Shown here piece after piece: positions 47,501 through 56,533 of a DNA stretch of 60,000 bases. Source of the DNA: Antedon mediterranea (taxonomy: Eukaryota > Echinodermata > Crinoidea > Comatulida > Antedonidae). The position numbers and the translations under genes were made by a program. The stretch spans positions 38,707,304 through 38,767,303 of the forward strand of contig NC_092671.1 of NCBI RefSeq assembly GCF_964355755.1, written 5' to 3'. Numbering within the stretch: position 1 is the stretch's first letter; every line of letters starts with the position of its first letter. The notes under the pieces were generated by a model. It was not told the origin of the DNA, did not search any database, and saw only the letters and a program-made list of their open reading frames with translations.

Positions 47501-50500
47501 TTTCTAAAACTTTTTTCCAAACGAACACTTTCGTAGTACGCATGCGTCTTAAGATGCAGTTTAAAATAAAGAAGGAACTGTTTGCCTTACGTACGATCAA
47601 AACAACGATTTTTTAAAAATAATGTGAACATTTTTTGATACTTACAGGGCAGATTCGGTGACATGGAACCCGCACAAGATAATGGGTGTGACGTTGCAGT
47701 GTTCTGCGATTCTTCTCAAGGAGGATGTAAGTTTGTCAATGTTTAAATAGAAAACGATGAAAAGGGTTTCGGTTCGAAGAAATAAATCTTGTTAATTTTA
47801 ATTCCTTCTTAATGCTGCCGCGCCGGAATTTGTTTTCTAAACTGTTGTCAAACTTTTTATTTAAAAGTAAAGTTAAAAAAAATGTATATATACTTTTGTC
47901 ATCATCTTCTTCCTATATTGTGTGCAGAACCTTATTTGAGTGTAGTCACACATGGGTTGGTCACACATGGTCACACATGGGTTGGTCACACATGGTCACA
48001 CATGGTCACACATGGTCACACATGGGTTGGTCACACATGGTCACACATGGGTTGGTCACACATGGTCACACATGGGTTGGTCACACATGGTCACACATGG
48101 GTTGGTCACACATGGTCACACATGGGTTGGTCACACATGGTCACACATGGGTTGGTCACACATGGTCACACATGGGTTGGTCACACATGGTCACACATGG
48201 GTTGGTCACACATGGGTTGGTCACACATGGTCACACATGGGTTGGTCACACATGGTCACACATGGTCACACATGGGTTGGTCACACATTGTCACACATGG
48301 TCACACATGGGTTGGTCACACATGGTCACACATGGGTTGGTCACACATGGTCACACATGGGTTGGTCACACATGGTCACACATGGTCACACATGGGTTGG
48401 TCACACATGGTCACACATGGTCACACATGGGTTGGTCACACATGGTCACACATGGGTTGGTCACACATGGTCACACATGGGTTGGTCACACATGGGTTAG
48501 TCACACATGGTCACACATGGTCACACATGGGTTGGTCACACATGGTCACACATGGGTTGGTCACACATGGGTTGGTCACACATGGTCACACATGGGTTGG
48601 TCACACATGGGTTGGTCACACATGGTCACACATGGTCACACATGGGTTGGTCACACATGGTCACACATGGTCACACATGGGTTGGTCACACATGGGTTGG
48701 TCACATAATGCAGCTGGTCTTTATATTTCTTACATTTTTTCTTTCCTTTTTTGTTTTAGGGTATTTTGATGGAAACAAACTCAATGAAGGCGAACTATCT
48801 TTTCCAACAAGATAAGCACTACGACTTGGAGTACGATACAGGCGATAAAGCGATTCAATGCGGACGACATCTTGACGTGTTTAAATTGTGGCTTATGTGG
48901 AGAGCCAAGGTAAGGTTCTTCATATCAAATACTCCTTTAAAGCTTGGTTCCTACTAGCGACGCAACGCAAGAACGCAACGCAAGTGAATTGACCAATCAC
49001 AAGCGATGGCTCTTTCGCTTTTGATTGCTAACTGTCTATAACTTTGCTTGTCATTGGTTAAAACGCTTGCGTTGCGTTTACGTCCTTGCGTTACGTTCTT
49101 GTGGGAACCAAGCTTTAATTGTAGATACGAGAGTGATGTGACACTTTGTAATAGTTTTTGTTAGTTTTTCATTTATCTGTTTTTGTATATCTCAGAGCAA
49201 ACATAATTTCTATATATATTTTATATGCAAATGACAATAAATGGAAGTAATTTTCCACTGATGAATGAATGCATGAATCGTGAAAATGATGTTTGAGTTT
49301 CACAGAAAGTACTAAAACGCCCTCAATTTTTTTTCTTGCAGGGAACTAGAGGTCTAGAAGCTCAAATCAACAAACTTATGGACTTGTCTCAGTATGTAGC
49401 AACAATTATTTACATTTAACAAAATTTATTTAACAAATAATTAATAGTTATTGTCTAAAAATAAGGATCAATAAAAGATAAGTTTGTATAAACTTGCCAA
49501 AATAAGTTTCTGAGGCCGATACTACGGTACCGGTACACAATGGACTATATTAGTATAGCTGGCATGTGTTACCATCATGTTAAGATTCACAAGTGCAAAA
49601 TTATTTATAATATCCGATATCTATCTCATTCGTTATCCATCTCATCCGATATCCATCTCATCCGATATCCATCTCATCGGATATCCATCTCTTCATACTC
49701 ATACTCTCACTGTTTTGATGCTATAAGTTCTAATGAATACCTTCTATGTATACCTAAAAAACTCCATGATTATATTATGCTAAAAAACAGGAACCGATTA
49801 TAACCATTTTCACAAATAGTGACAATGAATCAAGATTAATATTCCTTTGACTTTTTTATGTTTATTATCGTGTTTTTTTTTCGATAGATATTTGCAAGAC
49901 AAGTTGTTAGAAAGGCCTGGTTTCCAAATGGTGTTCAACAAGGTGAGTTTAGATTTACAATCATTTGAATAATAATATTAACTTGACCGCCAAAACATTG
50001 TTGTAAATCTATAGTTTTGAAGCTAATTCAGAAGTTAACATTCAGTAATATTTTGAGTGCGCTGTTTAGTTTTTACTTTGCTATTGGATATTATAGGTGA
50101 CACGCAGTATGAATTATTCTTTACCAGTTTGAAGTAAACAATAGAATCATGTTTAATAATCATGGACTTTGACGCCGCATAATTTAATATTTTACTTCTC
50201 GTATCTTTCCTTTCTTTCATTGAATATTATTTAATTACAATTTATGAGTTTCTTAACAATAGAACAGCTGCAAACCTGGAAAAGACAATTTGAAAGAAGA
50301 GAATCCGATTAGCTATGTTAAATTTATATTTAGGCATATGCGTATTTTCTGTAAACATACGGGTAAATTGTAGGCCTATGCGGTTCATGGAGATAGATGG
50401 AGAACTCATTTCTCTTAAAAATCCGATATAAAAGAAATCTACAAAATAATGACTTTTAAGAAGAAGAAGAAGTTCGCAGTTTCTTAAAACTCATGAATAT

Positions 50501-53500
50501 AGGCCTATAGGCTTCTAAACTGTCTGTTACATTTTGATAGTTGACAAAGAATGGTTTACCAGGAAGATTTTTATTTTATTAATGATAAATATTCTTTTCT
50601 ATTCTTTTTATCCATGTAAAAAAACATGTGTTTTAAGGATGGAGAACTAATTTCTCTTAAAACCCCGATTATATAAAAAAAATCTCCAAAATATAAACAC
50701 TAAAGCTAGGTTCGTTTTCTTGAAAATGAAATAATGTTCGCCCATCCCAACATATGAAAACCTTTCAAGAAACCGTAAGTTCTTGTGGATCAGTTTATAG
50801 TTGAAATGTATCGGAAGACTTTTTGAAAGTGATATCTAGATTTCTTGTACGTCAGTATTTCCGTTTATTGACGCATTTACAGGTGTTTTTTCTTGTCGCC
50901 TAATGAAGCATCAGGTTCAGCCTATATCCGTCTTTTCACACTTCGCCTCCTCCTTTTGATTTCATTCATTCATACTTTGGCTTTGTAGTAGTTATCTCGA
51001 ATTCGAGAATTTGGCAAAAAATAAAGCTCTGTCTACACTATCAAAATGCGTGTGACAAAAAAATGTGATGTGCCCATATATGGACATATGATGTCATATC
51101 ACTACCTTGGGAATATTGCTGCCATATTTGGACACATCACACTTTTTTTGTCAAACTGTATTCATTGTCTTTTTTTTTTATTTGTTTTTATTTCGATTTT
51201 TGTCTGAAAATATCCAAACTCAAGTAATACACATATGAAACGCCATATGTGCAAAAATATTTATATTTTTACTAATATTAAAGTAAAAACTCCGTCTGGA
51301 GCTCAGACTAGGTATTGACGAATCTTTATATCTCATTCACAGACTATCGAATCTTTATACAGTATTGCATTAATAATTTACGTACAGTATTCCCGAATCT
51401 TTATATCTCATTTACATACTATCGAATCTTTATACAGTATTGCATTAATAATTTACGCACGGTATTGCCGAATCTTTATATCTCATTTACATACTATCGA
51501 ATCTTTATAGGCCTACAGTATTGCATTAATAATTTACGTACGGTATTGCCGAATCTTTATATCTCATTTAGATACTATCGAATCTTTATAGGCCTACAGT
51601 ATTGCATTAATAATTTACGCACGGTATTGCCGAATCTTTATATCTCATTTACATACTATCGAATCTTTATAGGCCTACAGTATTGCATTAATAATTTACG
51701 CACGGTATTGCCGAATCTTTATATCTCATTTACATACTATCGAATCTTTATAGGCCTACAGTATTGTATTAATAATTTACGCACGGTATTGCCGAATCTT
51801 TATATCTCATTTACATACTATCGAATCTTTATAGGCCTACAGTATTGCATTAATAATTTACGTACGGTATTGCCGAATCTTTATATCTCATTTAGATACT
51901 ATCGAATCTTTAAACAGTATTGCATTAATAATTTACGCACGGTATTGCCGAATCTTTATCTCATTTACATACTATCGAATCTTTATACAGTATTGCAATA
52001 ATAATTTACGTACGGTATTGCCGAATATTTGGTATCTGACCAGTTTGCCGACTCCAGTTTGCCGACTCCAGTTTGCCGACTCCAGTTTGCCGACTCCAGT
52101 TTGCCGACTCCAGTTTGCCGACTCCCAATTTGCCGACTGGCTATGTGGATGGTGTATCACATAGCCTATAGTCGGCACACGGAAAACCCACATTGCCGAC
52201 AATAATAAAACTATGAAAAATCATACTTTAATCAATGGTTTCTATTACCTAATATACTGATTGATTGATTGAATTTATTTGATGCTCAACATTAAAATAA
52301 CAAACAGACAAAAGACAAAATAACGAGCATCAGGAACACCCATTAGGCCGGAAAAACCAGCCCATTTCCAATGGGGTCCAAATTGCACATAACAAACAAG
52401 AGAAAATACAACATTTATAAAAAATATATATATATATATACATTAAAATAAAACCCAGTAAAACAGAAAAATTAAAAGAGAAAGCAAACAAGTAATGAGA
52501 AAAAGTGCACGTTATCAAGACCATTACAGTTATCTAAATTATTCTAAATATAAAATATTGCGTTCAAAATGTTTTTTAATACTGTATGAGATTTGAAGGT
52601 AGTTAAGTTGGAAATACCTTGGTGTTTTGCAATGTCTTTTTCATACGTAAAAACGTATTTACATACCGTACTGTACTATCGAATCTTTTTTTTTTTTATT
52701 AGTAATATGGTGTGTTATACATTTAAGTGGTATTCCATTGTAATACATTTAATTGTTTGTGTTTTCAATAAAGCAACTTGGGACGCGCACCTAATACAGC
52801 AGCATTATTGCTGGCCGCCAGTCGAGTTATTAGCAGAAATTCGCGTAATTAATTACCGTACCATACATACACTCTCATCTTAATTTAGTATTTAAAACTC
52901 ATTTTAAATTGATCAATATTTATATATATGAAGGTATAAAATAATGTAGGATATTAAATAAATGATTGCTGTCATCATGTTATTGTAATTAAATTATCAT
53001 TGGAACACTACTAGTCACTTTACTAAATAATTAAAGATGTATTGTCCACCAAAAACATGAAAAATTAAGATTATTTAAATCAGACCTTGAATAGGTTATT
53101 TTGTAGTTTTAATAAAGTTAATCACTTCCGTAGAAAAAAAATGGAAAAAAATAATGTTTTCACTTATAAAATAACATGATAAATGGTTTCAACCAAAAAT
53201 TCATTGGCTGGCAGCCAATTTGACAATTTTTTTAAAATTCAAGTTTTTTCAGGTAAATCATTTTTGTTTCGATCTAATTTTTGGTTGAAGTCAATAACTA
53301 TTATGTGACATTAAAATGGAATATTCAACAACAAAAATGTAAAAAAAATTATTTTTCAGGGGGACAATACATATTTAATATACAATAACAAATATATATT
53401 TATATATTTTGATATACTTTATTGAAAAAATATATATAATTCTTAATACTTGGCTTATTATATATTATATTAATATACAATACAAACACCACAATGTATT

Positions 53501-55053
53501 TTATTGACTTTATTAAACATATATATCATTTAGAACAGTTAAAGTAAGTAATCATCGATTCGCCATTTCGTTTAAAAGAACGTATTACATTCAATCTGTA
53601 AAAAAAATAGAATAAATTACATAATAATGTAGATTGTTATTTACGTCCGAGGAGGTAAAGAAAACCTGTCGAAACAATGACAATCAAAGATTACAAAACA
53701 ATGACAATCAAAGCGCACACGGCGTTCCATACAGATCACCGTTATTGAACTATAGCAGCCGCTTTGGTTGGCGGCCGCTTCGACCATCATCCAATTTGGA
53801 GTCGTCGGTAAAATGAATGACGACTTCTTGAATTTTGATTGCAAAATCTGTTTTTATCCTGCCAAAAATAAAATTTATAATGATGAATTAATTATTTTTT
53901 CCGCAGAAAGTCTAAACATAGAATCACAAACATCTTGAGAGGTGTGCCTGTATTGTTTGATTACTATTCCTTTTTTCTATAAAAACATATTTTATAATTT
54001 ATTTTTAAACAGCCTGAATACTGTAACGTATGCTTTTGGTACGTTCCTCCAAGTCTGAGGGGACTTCCAGACACGAGGGAAAACCAACTAAGACTACACA
54101 AGGTATAAAGCAATGATTCCAACTTGGACGCAACGCAATGAACAAGCGCAACGGAATTGATTTGACCAATCATGACGCGAGAGATGATGATCTAACGTGC
54201 CGTGATTGGTCAAAACTTGTTGTGTTTACTTCCTTGTGTTGCGTCTAAATGAAAATCAAGCTTAAACTTGATTACGGTTACATAACGTAAGCATTTTCTT
54301 AAAGAACCGAAATTATATAAAGAAAACACGCATGGTATTGCCGCATGCTTTATTACTATTTTTATCCATTTAAAGATCGATAATGTTACGAGAATTAAAT
54401 TCAATCAAAGCTTCCTGTTAGAAGAATCATTATATTTCAAGTGGGTAGATAATTATGAATTACACAAAGTGTCCTTGGTAAATTGTTGTCGGCGTATGTC
54501 AGTGTATTAAACAACAATAATACGACGACGTCAAATGGTTAACAATATTCACTTTATATATTTACAAAAATGAGTAATTTGGTATCTTTTGAGCCAAATT
54601 ATCTCACCTGTTACCCCTTCGATCCTCCGTCTTGAGTAGAGATCAATGTAGGCTACTACGGTACGTTACTGCCTGAAGAGTGAGACGCAATATCCATGAC
54701 TGTGTTTGAATATAAAGGTATGCCGAGTCCTGCCTAGAAAGAAGTTTATAATCTCTCCTACGGAATCTAGTCAATATTATCCGCTTAGTCTTTTGTTTAC
54801 AATACAAAAAAACAATCAGTATTTCGGCATTTTAACAATCTACCTGAACGATATGATATAATTATTTTACTTTTGACAGGTTGCCCCTGCTATCAAAGCC
54901 AGGATGATGGAACACGGCACGACCATGGTGGGTTACCAGCCTCTCAGAGAAAAGGTCAACTTCTTCAGAATGATCACTTCAAACCCAGCTACTACCAAAT
55001 CTGACATTGATTTCCTGATCGAAGAGATTGAACGATTGGGAAAAGATTTGTAA
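38282..55053 (+). CDS. GAD1: Glutamate decarboxylase (PLP-dependent)
   Basis: Converts L-glutamate to GABA using pyridoxal phosphate; cytosolic or vesicle-associated in neurons. Fifteen coding exons: 38282-38504, 42894-43127, 44451-44541, 44648-44754, 45104-45219, 46170-46249, 46761-46815, 47214-47330, 47428-47492, 47648-47726, 48760-48909, 49342-49391, 49888-49942, 54013-54102, 54880-55053. All phases agree; 561 residues, comparable with GAD65/67. GAD-specific [13 protein letters not shown] separates it from cysteine sulfinate decarboxylase. Cofactor residues are present: His259 in SHFS, Asp341 of HVDAAWGGG and Lys373 in NPHK. The catalytic-loop Tyr is retained ([14 protein letters not shown]). 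The end [16 protein letters not shown] is canonical. In-frame TAA at 38264 fixes the start. Single invertebrate gene, equally related to vertebrate GAD1 and GAD2. One intron uses a GC donor. Confidence 0.97.
38498..38630. repeat. 66-bp tandem duplication over the GAD exon 1 splice donor
   Basis: GAGGTTAGCTTTTTCATTT occurs at the donor (38502) and again at 38568. The similarity continues through CCAAATTCGATTA in both copies. Confidence 0.92.
39200..39345 (+). mobile_element. tRNA-derived SINE with intact A and B boxes
   Basis: A box TGGCCCAGAGTGCTGG at 39204 and perfect B box GGTTCGAATCC at 39247. They are followed by TCCTAGGCAAGACACTTTAC and a GGGTACCGGTT block that I recognise from widespread marine-invertebrate SINEs. 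Confidence 0.8.
39650..39740 (-). mobile_element. Retroelement 3' tail, antisense
   Basis: (ATTT)n then a GC-richer block with CCCCTGGCCAGCTGATACTG. The layout matches antisense LINE tails elsewhere in the window. Confidence 0.4.
39885..39960 (-). mobile_element. Second retroelement 3' tail, antisense
   Basis: (ATTT)n followed by CCAACCAACAGTGAACTCAT and CACTTACAGGAGGAACACAG. Different sequence from the 39650 tail. Confidence 0.4.
40500..40615 (+). pseudogene. LINE ORF2 zinc-knuckle remnant
   Basis: Frame reads [20 protein letters not shown] then [10 protein letters not shown] and stop. The CxCG...QT..H pattern is typical of the C-terminal zinc motif of R1/Jockey-type ORF2 proteins. Too short and degraded for certainty. 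Confidence 0.45.
41640..42310. repeat. Tandem repeat of about 140 bp, about 4.5 copies
   Basis: ACCAATATTGGTAAT occurs at 41706, 41848, 41980 and 42122, with a decayed copy at 42257. Shared blocks are ATTACCGTATGAATGTTTA, ACATATGTATAGGCC and TTATCATTATGAATTATTA. Confidence 0.9.
42894..43127 (+). CDS. GAD1: GAD exon 2
   Basis: Acceptor TTGTTTTTAG, donor ACCG/GTTAGA. Encodes [20 protein letters not shown] through [12 protein letters not shown]. Confidence 0.95.
44351..44431 (+). mobile_element. Retroelement 3' tail abutting GAD exon 3
   Basis: GACAGGACCACAATGCAAAA then GATTGTGTAATTCTGTATAA and (AAAT)n. It ends about 20 bases before the exon 3 start at 44451. Confidence 0.6.
44451..44541 (+). 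CDS. GAD1: GAD exon 3
   Basis: Acceptor TTCATACAG, donor AATAT/GTACGT. Encodes [20 protein letters not shown] and [10 protein letters not shown]. Confidence 0.95.
44648..44754 (+). CDS. GAD1: GAD exon 4
   Basis: Acceptor GTTTCAAAG, donor CCAG/GTAACT. Encodes [20 protein letters not shown] and [15 protein letters not shown]. Confidence 0.95.
44885..45035. mobile_element. Family B MITE in GAD intron 4
   Basis: Left AAGCTTGGTTCCCACTGAGA, right CTAGTGCAAACCACGC. A GCGTTGCGTTGCGTTGCG run sits in the right arm. Confidence 0.88.
45104..45219 (+). CDS. GAD1: GAD exon 5
   Basis: Acceptor GTTATACAG, donor GAC/GTAAGT. Encodes [20 protein letters not shown] through [11 protein letters not shown]. Confidence 0.95.
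45268..45353. mobile_element. Family A MITE copy 17a (truncated)
   Basis: Left end TAACCTCTGTTTACACGTTA, core CCATATATGG, cut off at the duplicated exon piece. Confidence 0.8.
45400..45860. mobile_element. Family A MITE copy 17b, interrupted
   Basis: Left end TTAAACCCTGTCTACACTAT runs to CCATATATGGACA at 45464. The element resumes at 45783 with ACATGATGATGTCATTA and ends ATAGACAGTGCTTTA, split by a retroelement-like insert. Confidence 0.75.
45465..45783 (-). mobile_element. Retroelement-like insertion inside a family A MITE
   Basis: Begins TTGTTGTTTCATTTATTTAT and ends AATCAACAACAAAC. The (ATTT)n start fits an antisense LINE tail. Confidence 0.45.
46170..46249 (+). CDS. GAD1: GAD exon 6
   Basis: Acceptor ACATTTCAG, donor AAAG/GTACGT. 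Encodes [24 protein letters not shown] holds the His that stacks on PLP. Confidence 0.95.
46761..46815 (+). CDS. GAD1: GAD exon 7
   Basis: Acceptor TTTTTCAG, donor CGT/GTAAGT. Encodes [19 protein letters not shown]. Confidence 0.94.
46869..47033. mobile_element. Family B MITE in GAD intron 7, full length
   Basis: TAAAGCTTGGTTCCCACTAG to CTAGTGGGAACCACGCTTTA: near-perfect inverted ends. Confidence 0.92.
47214..47330 (+). CDS. GAD1: GAD exon 8
   Basis: Acceptor TTCTTTTGCAG, donor GAT/GTAAGT. Encodes [20 protein letters not shown] through YNIWLHVD; the last Asp contacts the PLP ring nitrogen. Confidence 0.96.
47378..47404. mobile_element. Solo right end of family A MITE in GAD intron 8
   Basis: TTTGATAGTGTAAACAGAGC TTAAC, only 23 bases before exon 9. 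Confidence 0.85.
47428..47492 (+). CDS. GAD1: GAD exon 9 (GC donor)
   Basis: Acceptor TTTAATGCAG. Encodes [20 protein letters not shown] and E. The exon ends GAAAG/GCAAGT, a GC 5' splice site; phase and homology (GIERAD) leave no GT alternative. Confidence 0.95.
47648..47726 (+). CDS. GAD1: GAD exon 10 (PLP lysine)
   Basis: Acceptor ACTTACAG, donor GAT/GTAAGT. Encodes [20 protein letters not shown]; Lys373 forms the Schiff base. Confidence 0.96.
47946..48706. repeat. Minisatellite of 10-bp and 15-bp units in GAD intron 10
   Basis: Built only from TCACACATGG (10 bp) and TCACACATGGGTTGG (15 bp), mostly alternating, sometimes doubled. Neither unit contains a plus-strand stop in any frame, so all three frames stay open; not coding. 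Confidence 0.97.
48760..48909 (+). CDS. GAD1: GAD exon 11
   Basis: Acceptor TTTGTTTTAG, donor AAG/GTAAGG. Encodes [20 protein letters not shown] through [15 protein letters not shown], including the catalytic-loop Tyr. Confidence 0.96.
48937..49117. mobile_element. Family B MITE in GAD intron 11, full length
   Basis: TTAAAGCTTGGTTCCTACTA to TGTGGGAACCAAGCTTTAA with long inverted arms, 28 bp after the exon 11 donor. Confidence 0.93.
49342..49391 (+). CDS. GAD1: GAD exon 12
   Basis: Acceptor TTTTCTTGCAG, donor CTCA/GTATGT. Encodes [16 protein letters not shown]. Confidence 0.94.
49615..49690. repeat. 16-bp tandem repeat, about 4.5 copies
   Basis: ATATCCATCTCATCCG units with variants. Confidence 0.9.
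49888..49942 (+). CDS. GAD1: GAD exon 13
   Basis: Acceptor TTTTCGATAG, donor AAG/GTGAGT. Encodes [19 protein letters not shown]. Confidence 0.94.
51021..51158. mobile_element. Family A MITE copy 18 (right end lost)
   Basis: Left TIR AAGCTCTGTCTACACTATCA intact; right side ends after CACACTTTTTTTGTCAAACT. Confidence 0.85.
51315..52030. repeat. Tandem repeat of 75/81-bp units, about nine copies
   Basis: Each unit has GAATCTTTAT twice, then ACAGTATTGCATTAATAATT and TACGCACGGTATTGCC. Most units carry an extra AGGCCT (81 bp); the outer ones lack it (75 bp). The 228-codon open frame is a product of the period. Confidence 0.96.
52038..52139. repeat. 14-bp tandem repeat, about seven copies
   Basis: CCAGTTTGCCGACT units, the last one altered to CCCAATTTGCCGACT. 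Confidence 0.95.
52255..52390 (-). mobile_element. Retroelement 3' tail, antisense
   Basis: (TGAT)n start, then TTTATTTGATGCTC, and later TTCCAATGGGGTCC. The layout resembles that at 2081. Confidence 0.5.
54013..54102 (+). CDS. GAD1: GAD exon 14
   Basis: Acceptor TTTTTAAACAG, donor AAG/GTATAA. Encodes [20 protein letters not shown] through RLHK. Confidence 0.95.
54110..54268. mobile_element. Family B MITE in GAD intron 14 (diverged)
   Basis: ATTCCAACTTGGACGCAACG to GTTGCGTCTAAATGAAAATC with CCAATCATGACGCG and GTGATTGGTCAAAAC inside. It starts 8 bp after the exon 14 donor. Confidence 0.8.
54880..55053 (+). CDS. GAD1: GAD exon 15 (last)
   Basis: Acceptor TTTTGACAG, stop TAA at 55051. Encodes [20 protein letters not shown] through [14 protein letters not shown]. 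Confidence 0.96.
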   Translation, partial: VAPAIKARMMEHGTTMVGYQPLREKVNFFRMITSNPATTKSDIDFLIEEIERLGKDL

Positions 55054-55133
55054 AATATGCAACAAATATCATAATTATGAGTTGAATTATATTAATCGAT
55101 CTTATTTGGTTTTGTTAAGGAAACTATTTTTAA

Positions 55134-55262
55134 AAGCTTGGTTGTTCCCACTCAATGACGTATGCCCAACGCAAGTGAGTAACTAATCACAAACAACTAT
55201 TCTGATGATCCATTGTGTCGTGATTGGTCAATTTATTTGCGGCGCGCTTACGTAATTGCCTT
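55134..55262. mobile_element. Family B MITE in GAD 3' UTR (diverged)
   Basis: AAAAGCTTGGTTGTTCCCAC, GCCCAACGCAAGTGAG and CGTGATTGGTCAATTTATTT are recognisable. Confidence 0.75.
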
Positions 55263-55291
55263 TATTCATACAATTGTACATAACATAACAT

Positions 55292-55297
55292 AATAAA
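55292..55297 (+). terminator. Candidate GAD poly(A) signal
   Basis: AATAAA 239 bases after the stop, just beyond the family B copy. Confidence 0.4.
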
Positions 55298-55390
55298 AAC
55301 GCTATAACGTTTTAGTGAAATACAATTGATTGTGATCAAGTTGTACTCTTGTGTCTGAAAAGAGAATCCTGTCGTCGTAAGGTCGTATGT

Positions 55391-55679
55391 AAAGCTTGGT
55401 TCCCACTAGCGACGCAAAATAACGCAACCTACGCAACGTAAGAAAATTCCCTTCCGATAATTGCGTTTAAACCGTGGTTCCTACTAGAACGCAACGCAGC
55501 GACGTATTGACGCAACGTGATGTATTGCATAATCACAAGTGGGAACCGACGACGCACAGTGCTGCAAACATCGCGGATTTGATTTCACGCAAGTGGGGGC
55601 AAACGCAATTATCGGAAGGGCATTTTCTTACCTTGCGTAGGTTGCGTTATTTTGCGTTGCTAGTGGCAACCACGCTTAA
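55391..55679. mobile_element. Composite family B element with about 80-bp inverted arms
   Basis: Arms AAGCTTGGTTCCCACTAGCG to CCCTTCCGATAATTGCGTTT pair with 55600-55679. The part 55468-55679 is a full reverse-oriented copy of the element at 55773; the first 77 bp are an extra inverted arm. Confidence 0.9.
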
Positions 55680-55772
55680 AGCTATAACTATACAACAACA
55701 TTTATTCAATATTCAATATTTTACAAAGTTTATGGGTTAAGATACACAGAAGCCAAAGTGGCTTGTCTTTGT

Positions 55773-55967
55773 GAGCTTGGTTCTCACTAGCGACGCAACG
55801 TAACGCAACTTACGCAACGTAAGAAAATGCCCTTCCAATAATTGCATTTTCCCCTGCCTGCGTGAAATCAAACCGATTTTTGCGTCGTCGGTCCCACTTG
55901 TGATTACGCAATACATCACTTTGCGTCAATACGTCGCTGCGTTGCGTTCTAGTGGGAACCACGCTTA
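55773..55967. mobile_element. Family B MITE, long subtype
   Basis: AGCTTGGTTCTCACTAGCGA to TCTAGTGGGAACCACGCTTA. It shares the CCCTTCC-ATAATTGC block and CAATACATCACTTTGCGTC region with 55391-55679. Confidence 0.92.
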
Positions 55968-56371
55968 GGCAATTGCAATTAGCACTTTGAATAAAAAATA
56001 TGAAAAGAAAACAATAATTAGTAGGCAACCTTTGATCCACATATAAAAACAATATGAAAAGAAATTTTTTAAAATGTATTAGTAACTATTATAATGAAAT
56101 TGTAATAGAATTAGTTACTAATTAAACAACACTGTATAATTGTATATAATAATAATATATATATATTACTCTACACAACTTGTATAATAATCAATATTTT
56201 TGTAGGATATACACTAATAACATTAGACAGGGTCATAGGTCATGGTAAATTATAGAACGTAGGCAAACAAAATGCACTTATTTTTATCGTGAATGAATTT
56301 ACCACGTGACTACTTAGGTCTAACACTTAGTACACATACTACACTACACAAATAAATTCTTACTAATTTGT

Positions 56372-56533
56372 TTAAGCTCTGTCTACACTATCAACTAGTT
56401 TGACAAAAAAGGTGTGACGTGCCCAAATATGGTAGTGATATGCTTAAATATGGTAGTGGTATGACATCATCATGTCCATATATGGGCACATTGTTTTTGT
56501 CACATAAAGTTTAATAGTGTAGACAGAGCTTTA
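56372..56533. mobile_element. Family A MITE copy 19, full length
   Basis: TTAAGCTCTGTCTACACTAT to AATAGTGTAGACAGAGCTTTA, with a CCAAATATGG unit and CCATATATGG. Confidence 0.92.

Larger units (their letters stand above)
49943..54012. other. GAD intron 13
   Basis: No exon seen. Holds a truncated family A MITE, the 81-bp and 14-bp tandem arrays, and an antisense retroelement tail; 52900-53950 is AT-rich with nothing recognisable. Confidence 0.75.

Noticed and set aside
47812-48815. Several 100-300-codon frames rich in His, Thr, Trp and Gly
   Set aside because: They are translations of the 10/15-bp minisatellite in three frames at once, inside a GAD intron.
51315-52001. 228-codon repeat protein
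   Set aside because: Product of an 81-bp (27-codon) tandem repeat in GAD intron 13; no homology and a truncated frame.
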